From assembly GCA_904502245.1 (NCBI GenBank), contig CAJGDN010000003.1, positions 1 through 35,146 on the forward strand: DNA of 35,146 bases, in the 5' to 3' direction. This document shows positions 6,538-14,127 of the stretch, piece by piece. Under the pieces are notes generated by a model. That model saw only the letters and a list, made by a program, of their open reading frames with translations. It was not told the DNA's origin and ran no database searches. Every line of letters starts with the position of its first letter. Within the stretch, counting starts at the first letter, position 1. Position numbers and translations under genes: made by a program. The DNA comes from an uncultured Alphaproteobacteria bacterium (GTDB lineage: Bacteria; Pseudomonadota; Alphaproteobacteria; Rs-D84).

Positions 6538-7470
6538 TTATTTAATAGAATCATAATTCTTTCGAATAATTTTTGCACTGCGTCGCAGGGCTGCAGATTC
6601 AGTCGCATCCATCTTTGGATTCAATGTTGCAATCACCCCAGAATTTCCAACAACACGTGGCATAGACATCGCAATTGCTTTGTTCGCAATACCATCAATA
6701 ATTGATACTGTTACAATACGATGTTCGTCATTAACAATACAACGAACCAGGTCTGCAACCGCACCGGCAATACCATCCCATGTTGCGCCACGACCACGAA
6801 TTATCTCGTATGCGGCATTATGTACGCGATGTTCAATTGTATTACGCGTTGTTTGTGGCAAGCTGATTTTTGTCTGGCGACAAAAACTGTTTAAATCAAT
6901 ACCACCAACGCACGCAGACGACCATACAACCATACTGCTGTCGCCGTGTTCACCCAATACGTACGCATTAATAGACTGGGTCGATACAGATAATTGGCGC
7001 GACAGAATTGTACGCAGACGCGCAGAATCCAACATAGTACCTGTGCCAATAACGCGTGATGCGGGCAGTTTTGATAATTTCTGGGCCAACATAACCATTA
7101 CATCCAATGGGTTTGTAACAATTATTAATTTTACCGTTTTTGCATCAACATTTGCCATTACACGCGGAACAATATCTGATATTACCGCAGCATTTGCATT
7201 CAATAAATCTGTACGGGTTTCGCCCGGCTTTTGATTTGCGCCCGCAGCAATAATTACAATTTCCGAACCACGAATTGCACGATAATTATTTACCGCAGTT
7301 ATTTTAATATCATATGAAAATGCCGCAGCATGCCCCAAGTCTTCGGCGGCGGCGCGTGCGCGTACACCATCGCGATCAAACAAAACAATTTCATGTGCCA
7401 GACCGGTATTTGCAACCGCGGTTGCAACAGCAGAACCAACAGACCCCAGACCAATAATTGTGATTTTCAT
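6538..7470 (-). CDS. ldh: L-lactate dehydrogenase (NAD-dependent)
   Basis: A 310-aa protein of the LDH/MDH family that interconverts pyruvate and L-lactate with NADH in the cytoplasm. Visible features: GLGSVG (7-12) for NAD binding; the acidic residue in LFDRD; the substrate loop AAGANQKPGETR with Q80 (Gln marks lactate dehydrogenase, Arg would mark malate dehydrogenase); TNPLDVM; DSARLR with D148 and R151; and the catalytic His H175 in GEHGDSS. I start at 7470 because GGGAGAG lies just upstream; an ATG at 7485 would contain that ribosome site inside the gene. It is a single-gene unit with an extended -10 promoter and its own terminator. A fermentative NADH-recycling role is the simplest reading. 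Lactate over malate rests mainly on Q80. Confidence 0.9.
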   Translation of the reverse strand: MKITIIGLGSVGSAVATAVANTGLAHEIVLFDRDGVRARAAAEDLGHAAAFSYDIKITAVNNYRAIRGSEIVIIAAGANQKPGETRTDLLNANAAVISDIVPRVMANVDAKTVKLIIVTNPLDVMVMLAQKLSKLPASRVIGTGTMLDSARLRTILSRQLSVSTQSINAYVLGEHGDSSMVVWSSACVGGIDLNSFCRQTKISLPQTTRNTIEHRVHNAAYEIIRGRGATWDGIAGAVADLVRCIVNDEHRIVTVSIIDGIANKAIAMSMPRVVGNSGVIATLNPKMDATESAALRRSAKIIRKNYDSIK

Positions 7471-7500
7471 ATTATTCTCTCCCATACTTATTTCAGATAT

Positions 7501-7509
7501 ATTATATCA
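7501..7509 (-). promoter_or_regulatory. Extended -10 promoter of ldh
   Basis: Minus strand TG-A-TATAAT (7509-7501), start expected near 7494. The block 7493-7515 is almost identical (one mismatch in 23) to 18324-18346, the promoter of the outer-membrane barrel gene. Confidence 0.6.
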
Positions 7510-7540
7510 TAAAAAATTTAGATTTGTATGCGGAATAAAA

Positions 7541-7564
7541 ATAAAAAACGGGGCAATGCCCCGT
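7541..7564 (-). terminator. Rho-independent terminator of the olsB-olsA-proS run
   Basis: Stem ACGGGGC / GCCCCGT with an AAT loop (7548-7564); the minus strand continues into a T run. The stop codon of proS is at 7570. Confidence 0.85.
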
Positions 7565-7569
7565 TTAGT

Positions 7570-9006
7570 TTAATACGACTTTGCCACGAACACATATGTC
7601 GGATCGTTATCATCCAAACAACGACGTGTGATTTTATGCTTTTCCATAAGACCATCAAACTGTTCATTTGTTGTCATTTCATATTTGATGCGGAAAAATC
7701 CAATTTCGCCGTTTGTCAGTGCAGAATCCAAGGCGTCTAAGTCCGCAACATCGTGTATCATTTCGTCATTACGTTTTTCAACGCGCGCAACCATTGTATC
7801 GTGAATGTCACGCATGATATCATTTACGTCAGCAATCAATTCGTCGACAGTAACTGTGCGCTTGGATTCACGCCCCAGATCACGACGCGTAATTGTAACA
7901 TTACCGGATTCCATTTCGCGTGCACCAATTTCAACACGTAATGGCACACCACGTTTAATCCATTTCCACATTTTATCTGGCGCACGCATGTCAGATGTAT
8001 CAACCAGAACACGGATACCCACAGTACGCAATTTTTCACCTAAATCTTCGGCATATGCATTCAGTTTTTCAACCGTATCTTCACGCGTAATTGGAATAAT
8101 CACAACCTGATATGGCGCAACAAATGGCGGTAAAACAAGTCCATCATCATCAGAATGAATCATAAACATCGATCCCATCATACGTGTTGTTGTGCCCCAT
8201 GATGTCGTCCAGCCGTGCTGTAATTTACCATCGTTGCCTAAGAACTGAATCCCGAATGATTTCGAGAAATGCTGTCCCAGGTCATGCGATGTGCCAGCCT
8301 GCAAAGCTTTCCCATCTTGCATAATATGTTCCAAAGTGTATGTATGGTCTGCGCCTGCAAAACGTTCTTCGGGTGTTTTTTCGCCCATAATTGATGGTAT
8401 TGCCAATATTTCGCGCATATAGTCGCCATACATTTTGTGCATTTTGCGTGCGTCTGCATTCGCTTCTTCGTGAGTAGCAAATACGTTATGACCTTCTTGC
8501 CAATTAAATTCAGATGTGCGCAAGAACATACGTGGACGCATTTCCCAACGCATTACGTTTACCCACTGGTTCAATTTCAGCGGCAAATCACGATAAGATT
8601 GTACCCAACGCGACATCGCTTCACCAATAATAGTTTCTGATGTTGGACGAATAATGTATGGTTCGGTCAATTTCGAATCTGGATCAGGTTGCAATGAACC
8701 ATCAATCATCTTTAAGCGATGATGTGTTACAACCGCACATTCTTTGGCAAAACCCGCAACGTGTTCTGCTTCTTTGTTAAAAAAGTCTATTGGGATTAAC
8801 AGTGGAAAATTCGCATTCTGCACGCCATGCGCCTTGATACGACGATCCATTTCATCACGCATTAACTCCCAAATCGCCCAACCATATGGTTTAATCGTCA
8901 TACAACCACGCACAGGCGCACTTTCCGCCAAATCCGCGGCAACGATTAAGTTCTGGTACCATTCGCTGAAGTTTTCAGCACGTGTTGGTGTAATAGCTGT
9001 TTTCAT
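7570..9006 (-). CDS. proS: Prolyl-tRNA synthetase, archaeal/eukaryotic type (ProS type 3)
   Basis: A 478-aa class II synthetase that charges tRNA-Pro. The start TPTRAENFSEWYQNLI and the segment PVRGCMTIKPYGWAIWE mark the archaeal/eukaryotic-like type, not the roughly 570-aa bacterial type with an editing insertion or the shorter alphaproteobacterial form. Motif 2 is visible as FLRTSEFNWQEGHN, motif 3 as GTTTRMMGSMFMIHSDDDG, and the anticodon-binding domain begins near VVIIPITRED. The C-terminal domain ends in the conserved Tyr (VAKSY), but the zinc-binding cysteine pairs known in this type are not seen. It is the last gene of a minus-strand run with olsB and olsA, 29 bases after olsA. This type in an alphaproteobacterium-like genome suggests replacement by transfer. 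Confidence 0.95.
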   Translation of the reverse strand: MKTAITPTRAENFSEWYQNLIVAADLAESAPVRGCMTIKPYGWAIWELMRDEMDRRIKAHGVQNANFPLLIPIDFFNKEAEHVAGFAKECAVVTHHRLKMIDGSLQPDPDSKLTEPYIIRPTSETIIGEAMSRWVQSYRDLPLKLNQWVNVMRWEMRPRMFLRTSEFNWQEGHNVFATHEEANADARKMHKMYGDYMREILAIPSIMGEKTPEERFAGADHTYTLEHIMQDGKALQAGTSHDLGQHFSKSFGIQFLGNDGKLQHGWTTSWGTTTRMMGSMFMIHSDDDGLVLPPFVAPYQVVIIPITREDTVEKLNAYAEDLGEKLRTVGIRVLVDTSDMRAPDKMWKWIKRGVPLRVEIGAREMESGNVTITRRDLGRESKRTVTVDELIADVNDIMRDIHDTMVARVEKRNDEMIHDVADLDALDSALTNGEIGFFRIKYEMTTNEQFDGLMEKHKITRRCLDDNDPTYVFVAKSY

Positions 9007-9035
9007 TTTCTAAATCTCTTTTATTTTTATCGTTA

Positions 9036-9854
9036 TTATTTTTTATCTTTTAATTCCATGTATTTTTCCGACACTTGTTTTTGCAGGACGTCGGCAATCT
9101 GCTTTCTATCTAACCCCGTCAGGGGTGGCGGTGGCAGCAATGTTATTTCAACCGTAAATCCACCCAGCATCATGATATGAAACACCTGACCAAATGCACT
9201 GCGTTCAATTTTACATTTTGGCCCCATGTCCATTTTTTTGTTATCAAAATATGCAAAGTGATCGGCCAATGTCTGTTCATCAATTACAGAACCGTCTTTA
9301 TAACGATAATGCATCGCCATTGGCTGAACCGTTACATTCGAATTTTCAACAAAATTAAACAGTGTACTTTTAAACGGTTTTACATATGCACCATTTGTTG
9401 TTGTACCTTCTGGAAACAGAATCATTGGATATTTCACAGATTGAACCGCACGCTGAACCACCGCCAGGGCATCACGCGCATGTGATGGACGACGGTCAAC
9501 GAATATCACACCAAACTTTTTCGCAACCCAACCAACCAATGGCCAGTTTTCCATTTCTTTCTTGGCAATAAAGCTGCCGTGAAAGACTGATGGGAATGTC
9601 GCAATTTCAAACACAGATATATGATTAGAACATATCATCAAGGGACGCGCATCAGACAGTTTACCATGCACAACAATCTTGACCCCAGCCAGTTTAATCA
9701 AAATCCACATAAATATCGGCATATACCGCACTGCAATTCGGCGGGGCATTAAGACAATTATTGGCAATTGGATAACAACCATTACCCAGAATAATATAAA
9801 CTTAATCGTCGCAGTCGTTGTGTTAAAAATATTCTGTTTACGTAACTTTGCCAT
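9036..9854 (-). CDS. olsA: 1-acyl-glycerol-3-phosphate acyltransferase family, probable OlsA (ornithine lipid O-acyltransferase)
   Basis: A 272-aa PlsC-family protein with an N-terminal membrane helix (about residues 18-36). The acyltransferase box reads NHISVFE: N77-H78 and, four residues on, E83 where the family normally has Asp (NHx4D). FPEGTTTNG at about 147-155 is the second conserved box that binds the phosphate or head group. OlsA adds the ester-linked acyl chain to lyso-ornithine lipid at the inner membrane. The assignment rests on position: the gene starts three bases after the olsB stop, the classic olsBA arrangement. A general PlsC function in phosphatidic acid synthesis cannot be excluded. 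The tail after residue 225 (LLPPPPLTGLDRKQ) is proline-rich. Confidence 0.8.
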   Translation of the reverse strand: MAKLRKQNIFNTTTATIKFILFWVMVVIQLPIIVLMPRRIAVRYMPIFMWILIKLAGVKIVVHGKLSDARPLMICSNHISVFEIATFPSVFHGSFIAKKEMENWPLVGWVAKKFGVIFVDRRPSHARDALAVVQRAVQSVKYPMILFPEGTTTNGAYVKPFKSTLFNFVENSNVTVQPMAMHYRYKDGSVIDEQTLADHFAYFDNKKMDMGPKCKIERSAFGQVFHIMMLGGFTVEITLLPPPPLTGLDRKQIADVLQKQVSEKYMELKDKK

Positions 9855-9857
9855 TTT

Positions 9858-10817
9858 TTATTCTTCACCTTCGGATTTTTCGCTGTCTTCAATATATTCT
9901 GCATCATCCGCATCTTCACGCAATAAAAAGTCAACAAATGCACGCACCGCCTTGAACGGACCAACAACAGGGAATGTTAAAATTTTACCAACTGTTTTAA
10001 TAATTTTTTCTTTCTCGTCTTCTGGTGAACCAAGCGCATTTTCACGCCCCAAGAAATGTTTCTGATATGCAGCGTCCATTTTACGCGTTTCAACAACCAC
10101 AAACACATCATACGAATTGAATGGCACATCAACAAACACACCACGCCCAAAAGTTGCCCCCAGGCGCAAATATCCCTTAATCAATGGGGTCATTTCAGAA
10201 CGCGCGTCAGATGCATCAACAAATTCACGTGGCAATATATTCATGCGCGCCATTTTTGGATTTACGCCATCCGCAAATTTTTCCGGTAGCACTGTTGCAC
10301 GAATACGCGATGGCGACAAATGATTATAATACAGGTATGAGATTGCCTGGGCACTGCGCGCAGGTTTCGTTCCAACAAATGACGCAACCCCAAACACAAC
10401 ACCAATTTTACGACGCACAATCAATTCACCCAATCCAGCCCACAACATGCGCAACACCAACGCATTTTCACGATATGCCGGATCAACGCATGCGCGCGAC
10501 ATTTCGGCAATGTTACCTGGATACTTTTTTATTTTGGATATATTAAATTCATTTTCTGTATAAAAACCACCCATTTTTTCAGCGGAATTTCTATCAATAA
10601 TACGATATGTGCCAACAACACGCCCCTGATGAAAAACAGCCATGTATTCCGCAAAACGGTCATAGGCATCGTATTCTTCGCCCAGCGCACGCTGTTCTTC
10701 GGTTGCACCCGCCCCTTCTTCCAGACAGAAGACATTATAACGTAATTGACGAACCTGTTTGCGTTCTTCTTTGTTACGGGTTAAGCGGACTTCGAAATCA
10801 CGTATCTTGATAGCCAT
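9858..10817 (-). CDS. olsB: OlsB-like L-ornithine N-alpha-acyltransferase
   Basis: A 319-aa GNAT-fold protein. EVRLTRNKEERKQVRQLRYNVFCLEEG at the start and the central EMSRACVDPAYREN followed by LRMLWAGLGEL are the signatures of OlsB and related hemolysin-like acyltransferases. OlsB transfers a 3-hydroxyacyl chain from acyl carrier protein to the amino group of ornithine, the first step of phosphorus-free ornithine lipids. The protein is longer than typical OlsB; about 60 extra C-terminal residues end in an acidic tail (EDADDAEYIEDSEKSEGEE). AAAGGATAT precedes the ATG. olsA follows after three bases and proS after that. Pairing with olsA makes the ornithine lipid reading stronger than either gene would alone. 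Confidence 0.87.
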   Translation of the reverse strand: MAIKIRDFEVRLTRNKEERKQVRQLRYNVFCLEEGAGATEEQRALGEEYDAYDRFAEYMAVFHQGRVVGTYRIIDRNSAEKMGGFYTENEFNISKIKKYPGNIAEMSRACVDPAYRENALVLRMLWAGLGELIVRRKIGVVFGVASFVGTKPARSAQAISYLYYNHLSPSRIRATVLPEKFADGVNPKMARMNILPREFVDASDARSEMTPLIKGYLRLGATFGRGVFVDVPFNSYDVFVVVETRKMDAAYQKHFLGRENALGSPEDEKEKIIKTVGKILTFPVVGPFKAVRAFVDFLLREDADDAEYIEDSEKSEGEE

Positions 10818-10847
10818 AAATATATCCTTTGTACATATATAGGAAAA

Positions 10848-10876
10848 AGAATATCAAACAAACGCCCAAGATTCAA
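10848..10876 (-). promoter_or_regulatory. sigma70 promoter of olsB-olsA(-proS)
   Basis: Minus strand: TTGAAT (10876-10871), 17-bp spacer, TATTCT (10853-10848); start near 10841, 24 bases before the olsB ATG. I saw no obvious Pho box. Confidence 0.55.
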
Positions 10877-10890
10877 TGATTTTATTTATA

Positions 10891-10919
10891 TTGATTTTTT
10901 GATTATTACAAACTATGAT
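10891..10919 (+). promoter_or_regulatory. sigma70 promoter of the glycan-cluster leader RNA
   Basis: TTGATT (10891-10896), 17-bp spacer, TATGAT (10914-10919). Start expected near 10926. It is divergent from the olsB promoter. Confidence 0.7.
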
Positions 10920-10925
10920 AACATC

Positions 10926-11090
10926 GTCGCAAAGAGTTTTTGTGATGGGCGTGAGAACCCGTACAACGCGTCAGACAAGACGTTAAAACTCCAGCCATTG
11001 GGTTGGAGTATGCTGAATATATTGAATAAAGCATGCAATCCGTTGTATTGTTCTCAAGCTCCAACCACCAAGTTTTTCTTGGTGTTTTTT
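10926..11090 (+). ncRNA. Structured leader or stand-alone small RNA before the glycan cluster
   Basis: About 165 nt between a good promoter and an intrinsic terminator, with no credible ORF. Visible pairings: CGTCGCAAA with TTTGTGATG (10925-10933/10939-10947), GGG/CCC across 10947-10960, CGTC/GACG (10969-10972/10979-10982), and ACTCCAGCC with GGTTGGAGT (10988-10996/11001-11009). The same GGTTGGAG can instead pair perfectly with CTCCAACC at 11059-11066, next to the terminator stem. The ribosome-site region of the first gene (TGGAGT, 11103-11108) repeats the sequence at 11004-11009 and could pair with ACTCCA at 10988. This looks like an attenuator or riboswitch-type leader; a free small RNA is the alternative. 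Family not recognised. Confidence 0.62.
11066..11090 (+). terminator. Intrinsic terminator upstream of the first glycosyltransferase gene
   Basis: Stem CACCAAG / CTTGGTG (11066-11072/11078-11084) followed by six T, 24 bases before the ATG at 11115. Transcription must pass it to reach the cluster, as no second promoter is evident. Confidence 0.78.
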
Positions 11091-11114
11091 GTTGTAAAAC
11101 AATGGAGTGGAACG

Positions 11115-12029
11115 ATGAACAAAACATGCGAATACTGTCCTAGTGCAGAAATAGAAAAAAATGACTATGCTGATGGCACGAAAGAAAAAAGGTCTGAACG
11201 TATGCCGACTGTATCTGTGCTGACACCGATATACAATACAAATCTTGAACATTTGCAGAAATGTATCGAGTCTATTTTAAATCAAACATTTACCGATTTT
11301 GAATTCATTATTATGAATGACAGTCCCGATAATACAGATTTAGAAAAATTCGTTTTATCATTTCAAGACAAGCGTATTCGATATATTAAAAACGATAAGA
11401 ACATCGGGATTTCCGCTTCACGAAATAAACTGATTGATTTAGCGCGCGGAAAATATATCGCCGTATTTGATCATGATGATATTTCACACCCAACACGCCT
11501 GGAAAAGCAAGTTGCTTTTATGAATGCAAATCCATATGTCGGCGTCGTTGGCGCATGGGCGCATTGGTTTGGCGAAAAAGATTTTATACGCAAAAACCCA
11601 GAATATGATACTGACATAAAAATAAGACTGACCGATGTATGCGCAATAATGCACACAACCGCAATGATACGAAAATCTGTGCTGACAGAAAACAATATCA
11701 GGTACGAAGAACAATACACACCCGCCGAAGATTATCGTCTGTGGGGGCAATTAATGCAATACACTGATTTTCACAACCTGCAAGAAGTATTGGTGGAATA
11801 TCGATGGGAAGACGCTAATACTTCAAACAAAAATAGCGACAAAATGAATATCGCACACAATTCAATCAAAATGCAAATTTGCAACAAATTCCCGATGTAC
11901 AGATTGGCATTTGAACGCAGTCTGCGACGGATACGCATCCGGTTGTTTGGAAAAATCCCACTGATAAAAATCAAAAATAAATGGGCATTGCTGTTTGATT
12001 GTATCCCGTTGGTAAAAATAAAAGATTAA
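11115..12029 (+). CDS. Glycosyltransferase family 2 protein
   Basis: A 304-aa GT-A fold enzyme. After about 30 leading residues containing C-x-x-C (CEYCP) comes PTVSVLTPIYNTN, the nucleotide-sugar binding start of GT2 proteins. NDSPDN, NIGISASRNKLID and the metal-binding FDHDD follow, and PAEDYRLW is the typical ED acid-base region. It likely adds a sugar to a surface polysaccharide or lipid-linked glycan at the inner membrane; the sugar is unknown. The open frame extends upstream through the leader RNA, but GGAG seven bases before the ATG at 11115 sets the start. The last 30 residues hold two copies of an IPLxKIK motif, shared with the second GT2 gene. It is the first gene of a tightly spaced cluster, next ATG four bases after its stop. 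Confidence 0.9.
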   Translation: MNKTCEYCPSAEIEKNDYADGTKEKRSERMPTVSVLTPIYNTNLEHLQKCIESILNQTFTDFEFIIMNDSPDNTDLEKFVLSFQDKRIRYIKNDKNIGISASRNKLIDLARGKYIAVFDHDDISHPTRLEKQVAFMNANPYVGVVGAWAHWFGEKDFIRKNPEYDTDIKIRLTDVCAIMHTTAMIRKSVLTENNIRYEEQYTPAEDYRLWGQLMQYTDFHNLQEVLVEYRWEDANTSNKNSDKMNIAHNSIKMQICNKFPMYRLAFERSLRRIRIRLFGKIPLIKIKNKWALLFDCIPLVKIKD

Positions 12030-12033
12030 CACG

Positions 12034-13251
12034 ATGAAAAATCTGATAAATATTGTATGTTTTTTTATTCCAATACCATCCGTACGACGACAAACACGTC
12101 GCGCATTGAAAGACAAATGGGATAAATATACTAATAATCCAATGATGGTTATAAAACACCTGAACAGAAAACCTATTATTCTGTGGATTGACCATGCTTT
12201 GGGTGGTGGAACAGAAGTATATTCAAAACATCAATTTAAAATACTGAGGCACAAATACGATATTATTCGTATGCAATATTTTCCAGCAACAGAACTGTAT
12301 CATATCACACATACACGTAATAAAAATTGGCGCTTCAAAACAAATAGTCTGGATGATATTTATCAATTTTGCTGTGGGATAAATATTTGCGAAATTGTTC
12401 TGAACAATATCGTCGCATACAAAAGCGCAACTGACATACTGGATTTTGTAAAAAAATTGAAACAAAATGCTATTCCGAAACCATGCGTATCTTTTCGCGG
12501 ACATGATTTTCACTGCATGTGTCCCAGTTTTAATTTGATTAACTGTGACGGTAATTATTGCGCTTTGAAATATGATGGCGGGTGTGAAAAATGTTGGAGG
12601 CAAAAAAAATTAGCAGCTGATCCTATATCCCACAACATATTAAAGTCAGGCGCAACAGATGTTTGTACATGGCGCACAGCATGGGGTAACTTTCTGGAAA
12701 ACACAGCAGATTCTGTAATTGTATTTTCAAAAAAAATTGCAGAGTTATTCATATACGCATACCCACAAATAAAAAATAAAGTTCAGGTTATACCACACAC
12801 CGTACGCGAATATAAAACAGTTAAGATAAAACCACACAATGAAATAAACATTGCTGTCTTGGGTACAATTTCACAAGTAAAAGGCGCAAATGTTATACGC
12901 GATATGGCACAACATTTGCCCGACGGTACAAGTATAAAAATTATTGGAACAATGAAAAACAAACCAGACAATATATTTGCGCACGGAAAATACAAGGCAC
13001 GCAATCTGCCACGTATTATGCAAAAACATAAAATCGATTTGGTTTTTATTCCATCTGTTTGGCCTGAAACTTTCTCGTACACAACATCCGAAGCAATGTC
13101 AATGGGATTGCCTGTTGCATGCTATGACATGGGGGCACCCGCAGAACGCATATCAAAATATTCACGTGGGTTGATTCTGAATAAAATATCACCAAAAGAA
13201 AATCTGATAGAAATCATTAAATTTATTAAAAAACAAAGGCAGCAATTATGA
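12034..13251 (+). CDS. Glycosyltransferase family 4 (GT-B) protein
   Basis: A 405-aa protein. LWIDHALGGGTEVYSKHQ near residue 50 is the glycine-rich loop of GT4 enzymes. The C-terminal half contains VLGTISQVKGANVIRDMA and SVWPETFSYTTSEAMSMGLPV, in which the E-x7-E donor-binding motif is readable as ETFSYTTSE. Between them is a Cys-rich insert, HDFHCMCPSFNLINCDGNYC then GGCEKCW, resembling the cysteine cluster seen in some polysaccharide GT4 enzymes and likely a metal site. The N-terminus has a hydrophobic FFIPIPSVRRQTRRA stretch that may touch the membrane. Sugar and acceptor are unknown. The stop overlaps the next ATG by four bases (ATGA), indicating translational coupling. Confidence 0.88.
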   Translation: MKNLINIVCFFIPIPSVRRQTRRALKDKWDKYTNNPMMVIKHLNRKPIILWIDHALGGGTEVYSKHQFKILRHKYDIIRMQYFPATELYHITHTRNKNWRFKTNSLDDIYQFCCGINICEIVLNNIVAYKSATDILDFVKKLKQNAIPKPCVSFRGHDFHCMCPSFNLINCDGNYCALKYDGGCEKCWRQKKLAADPISHNILKSGATDVCTWRTAWGNFLENTADSVIVFSKKIAELFIYAYPQIKNKVQVIPHTVREYKTVKIKPHNEINIAVLGTISQVKGANVIRDMAQHLPDGTSIKIIGTMKNKPDNIFAHGKYKARNLPRIMQKHKIDLVFIPSVWPETFSYTTSEAMSMGLPVACYDMGAPAERISKYSRGLILNKISPKENLIEIIKFIKKQRQQL

Positions 13252-14126
13252 AGGTTCCAAAAATATCTGTTCTGACCCCAATATATAATACAAATCCATC
13301 TGACCTGCGGGCAATGATTGAAAGCATACTTAGTCAGACATATGATGATTTTGAATTTCTGATTTTAAATGACAGTCCGGAAAATATTGAATTAGAAAAA
13401 ATTGTCAAATCATACGACGATGCACGAATTAAATATTTCGTTAATGAATACAATATGGGAATTACAAAATCACGAAATAAACTGATTGATATGGCGGCAG
13501 GCGAATATCTGGCAGTGGCAGATCATGACGATATTTCAACCCCACACAGATTTGAATTAGAAGCAAATTTCTTGGACCATAATTCACATATTGGCGCAGT
13601 TGGAGGCCAAGTGATTGAAATCAAGAACGGAATCGAATGCCCGCCATGCCCACGACCAATTCATGACCATGAAATAAAGTTAAGCCTGGTTAATGAAGAA
13701 TACGTGTGCAACCCTGTACATTCGGGATGTATGATACGCAAATCTGCCCTGATTAATTCTGGCGTACGGTACAACGAAAAATGGTCCCCATGCGAAGATA
13801 GAATGTTATTCCTGGATTTATTACCACATACATATTTCCATAACCTGAAAGACGTTGTTTTAAAATACGTTTGGACAGGCGATAATACAACCCTGCGACA
13901 TTGGCAAAAAATGTATGACCTGCCCCCACAAATTGTGGTGAACGCACGCGCAAAACACCCAATTCTGTATGATGAATGGAAGCAATTAAAAAAATGTACA
14001 CAATGCGTCCCATTCGTTCAGCATATAAAACTGTTTGGATTTATCCCACTGATAAAAATTAAATTTAAACATGGCCAGAAAAAGATATACCTGTTTGATT
14101 TTATACAGATACTGCGGATTAAATAA
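13248..14126 (+). CDS. Glycosyltransferase family 2 protein, paralogue of the first in the cluster
   Basis: A 292-aa GT-A fold enzyme closely similar along its length to the gene at 11115: KISVLTPIYNTNPSDL, NDSPEN, NMGITKSRNKLID, the metal site ADHDD and PCEDRMLF. HSGCMIRKSALINSGVRYNE is the acceptor-side region. The tail HIKLFGFIPLIKIK then a second degenerate copy repeats the paralogue's C-terminal motif. It overlaps the upstream gene by four bases and its stop is one base from the next ATG, so the cluster is one translational unit. Two related GT2 enzymes in one cluster suggest two successive, similar linkages in the same glycan (inference). Confidence 0.9.
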   Translation: MKVPKISVLTPIYNTNPSDLRAMIESILSQTYDDFEFLILNDSPENIELEKIVKSYDDARIKYFVNEYNMGITKSRNKLIDMAAGEYLAVADHDDISTPHRFELEANFLDHNSHIGAVGGQVIEIKNGIECPPCPRPIHDHEIKLSLVNEEYVCNPVHSGCMIRKSALINSGVRYNEKWSPCEDRMLFLDLLPHTYFHNLKDVVLKYVWTGDNTTLRHWQKMYDLPPQIVVNARAKHPILYDEWKQLKKCTQCVPFVQHIKLFGFIPLIKIKFKHGQKKIYLFDFIQILRIK

Positions 14127-14127
14127 A

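Noticed and set aside
6680..7234. 184-codon frame opposite ldh
   Set aside because: Shadow of a clear dehydrogenase gene; no signals of its own.
10921..11090. Leader identified as 6S RNA or a JUMPstart/ops element
   Set aside because: GGTTGG...GCATGC superficially recalls part of enterobacterial 6S, but the closing stem and bubble are missing; no match to the ops core.
10899..11114. 72-codon upstream extension of the first GT2 gene
   Set aside because: This stretch is the promoter and structured leader with a terminator; GGAG before the ATG at 11115 sets the start.
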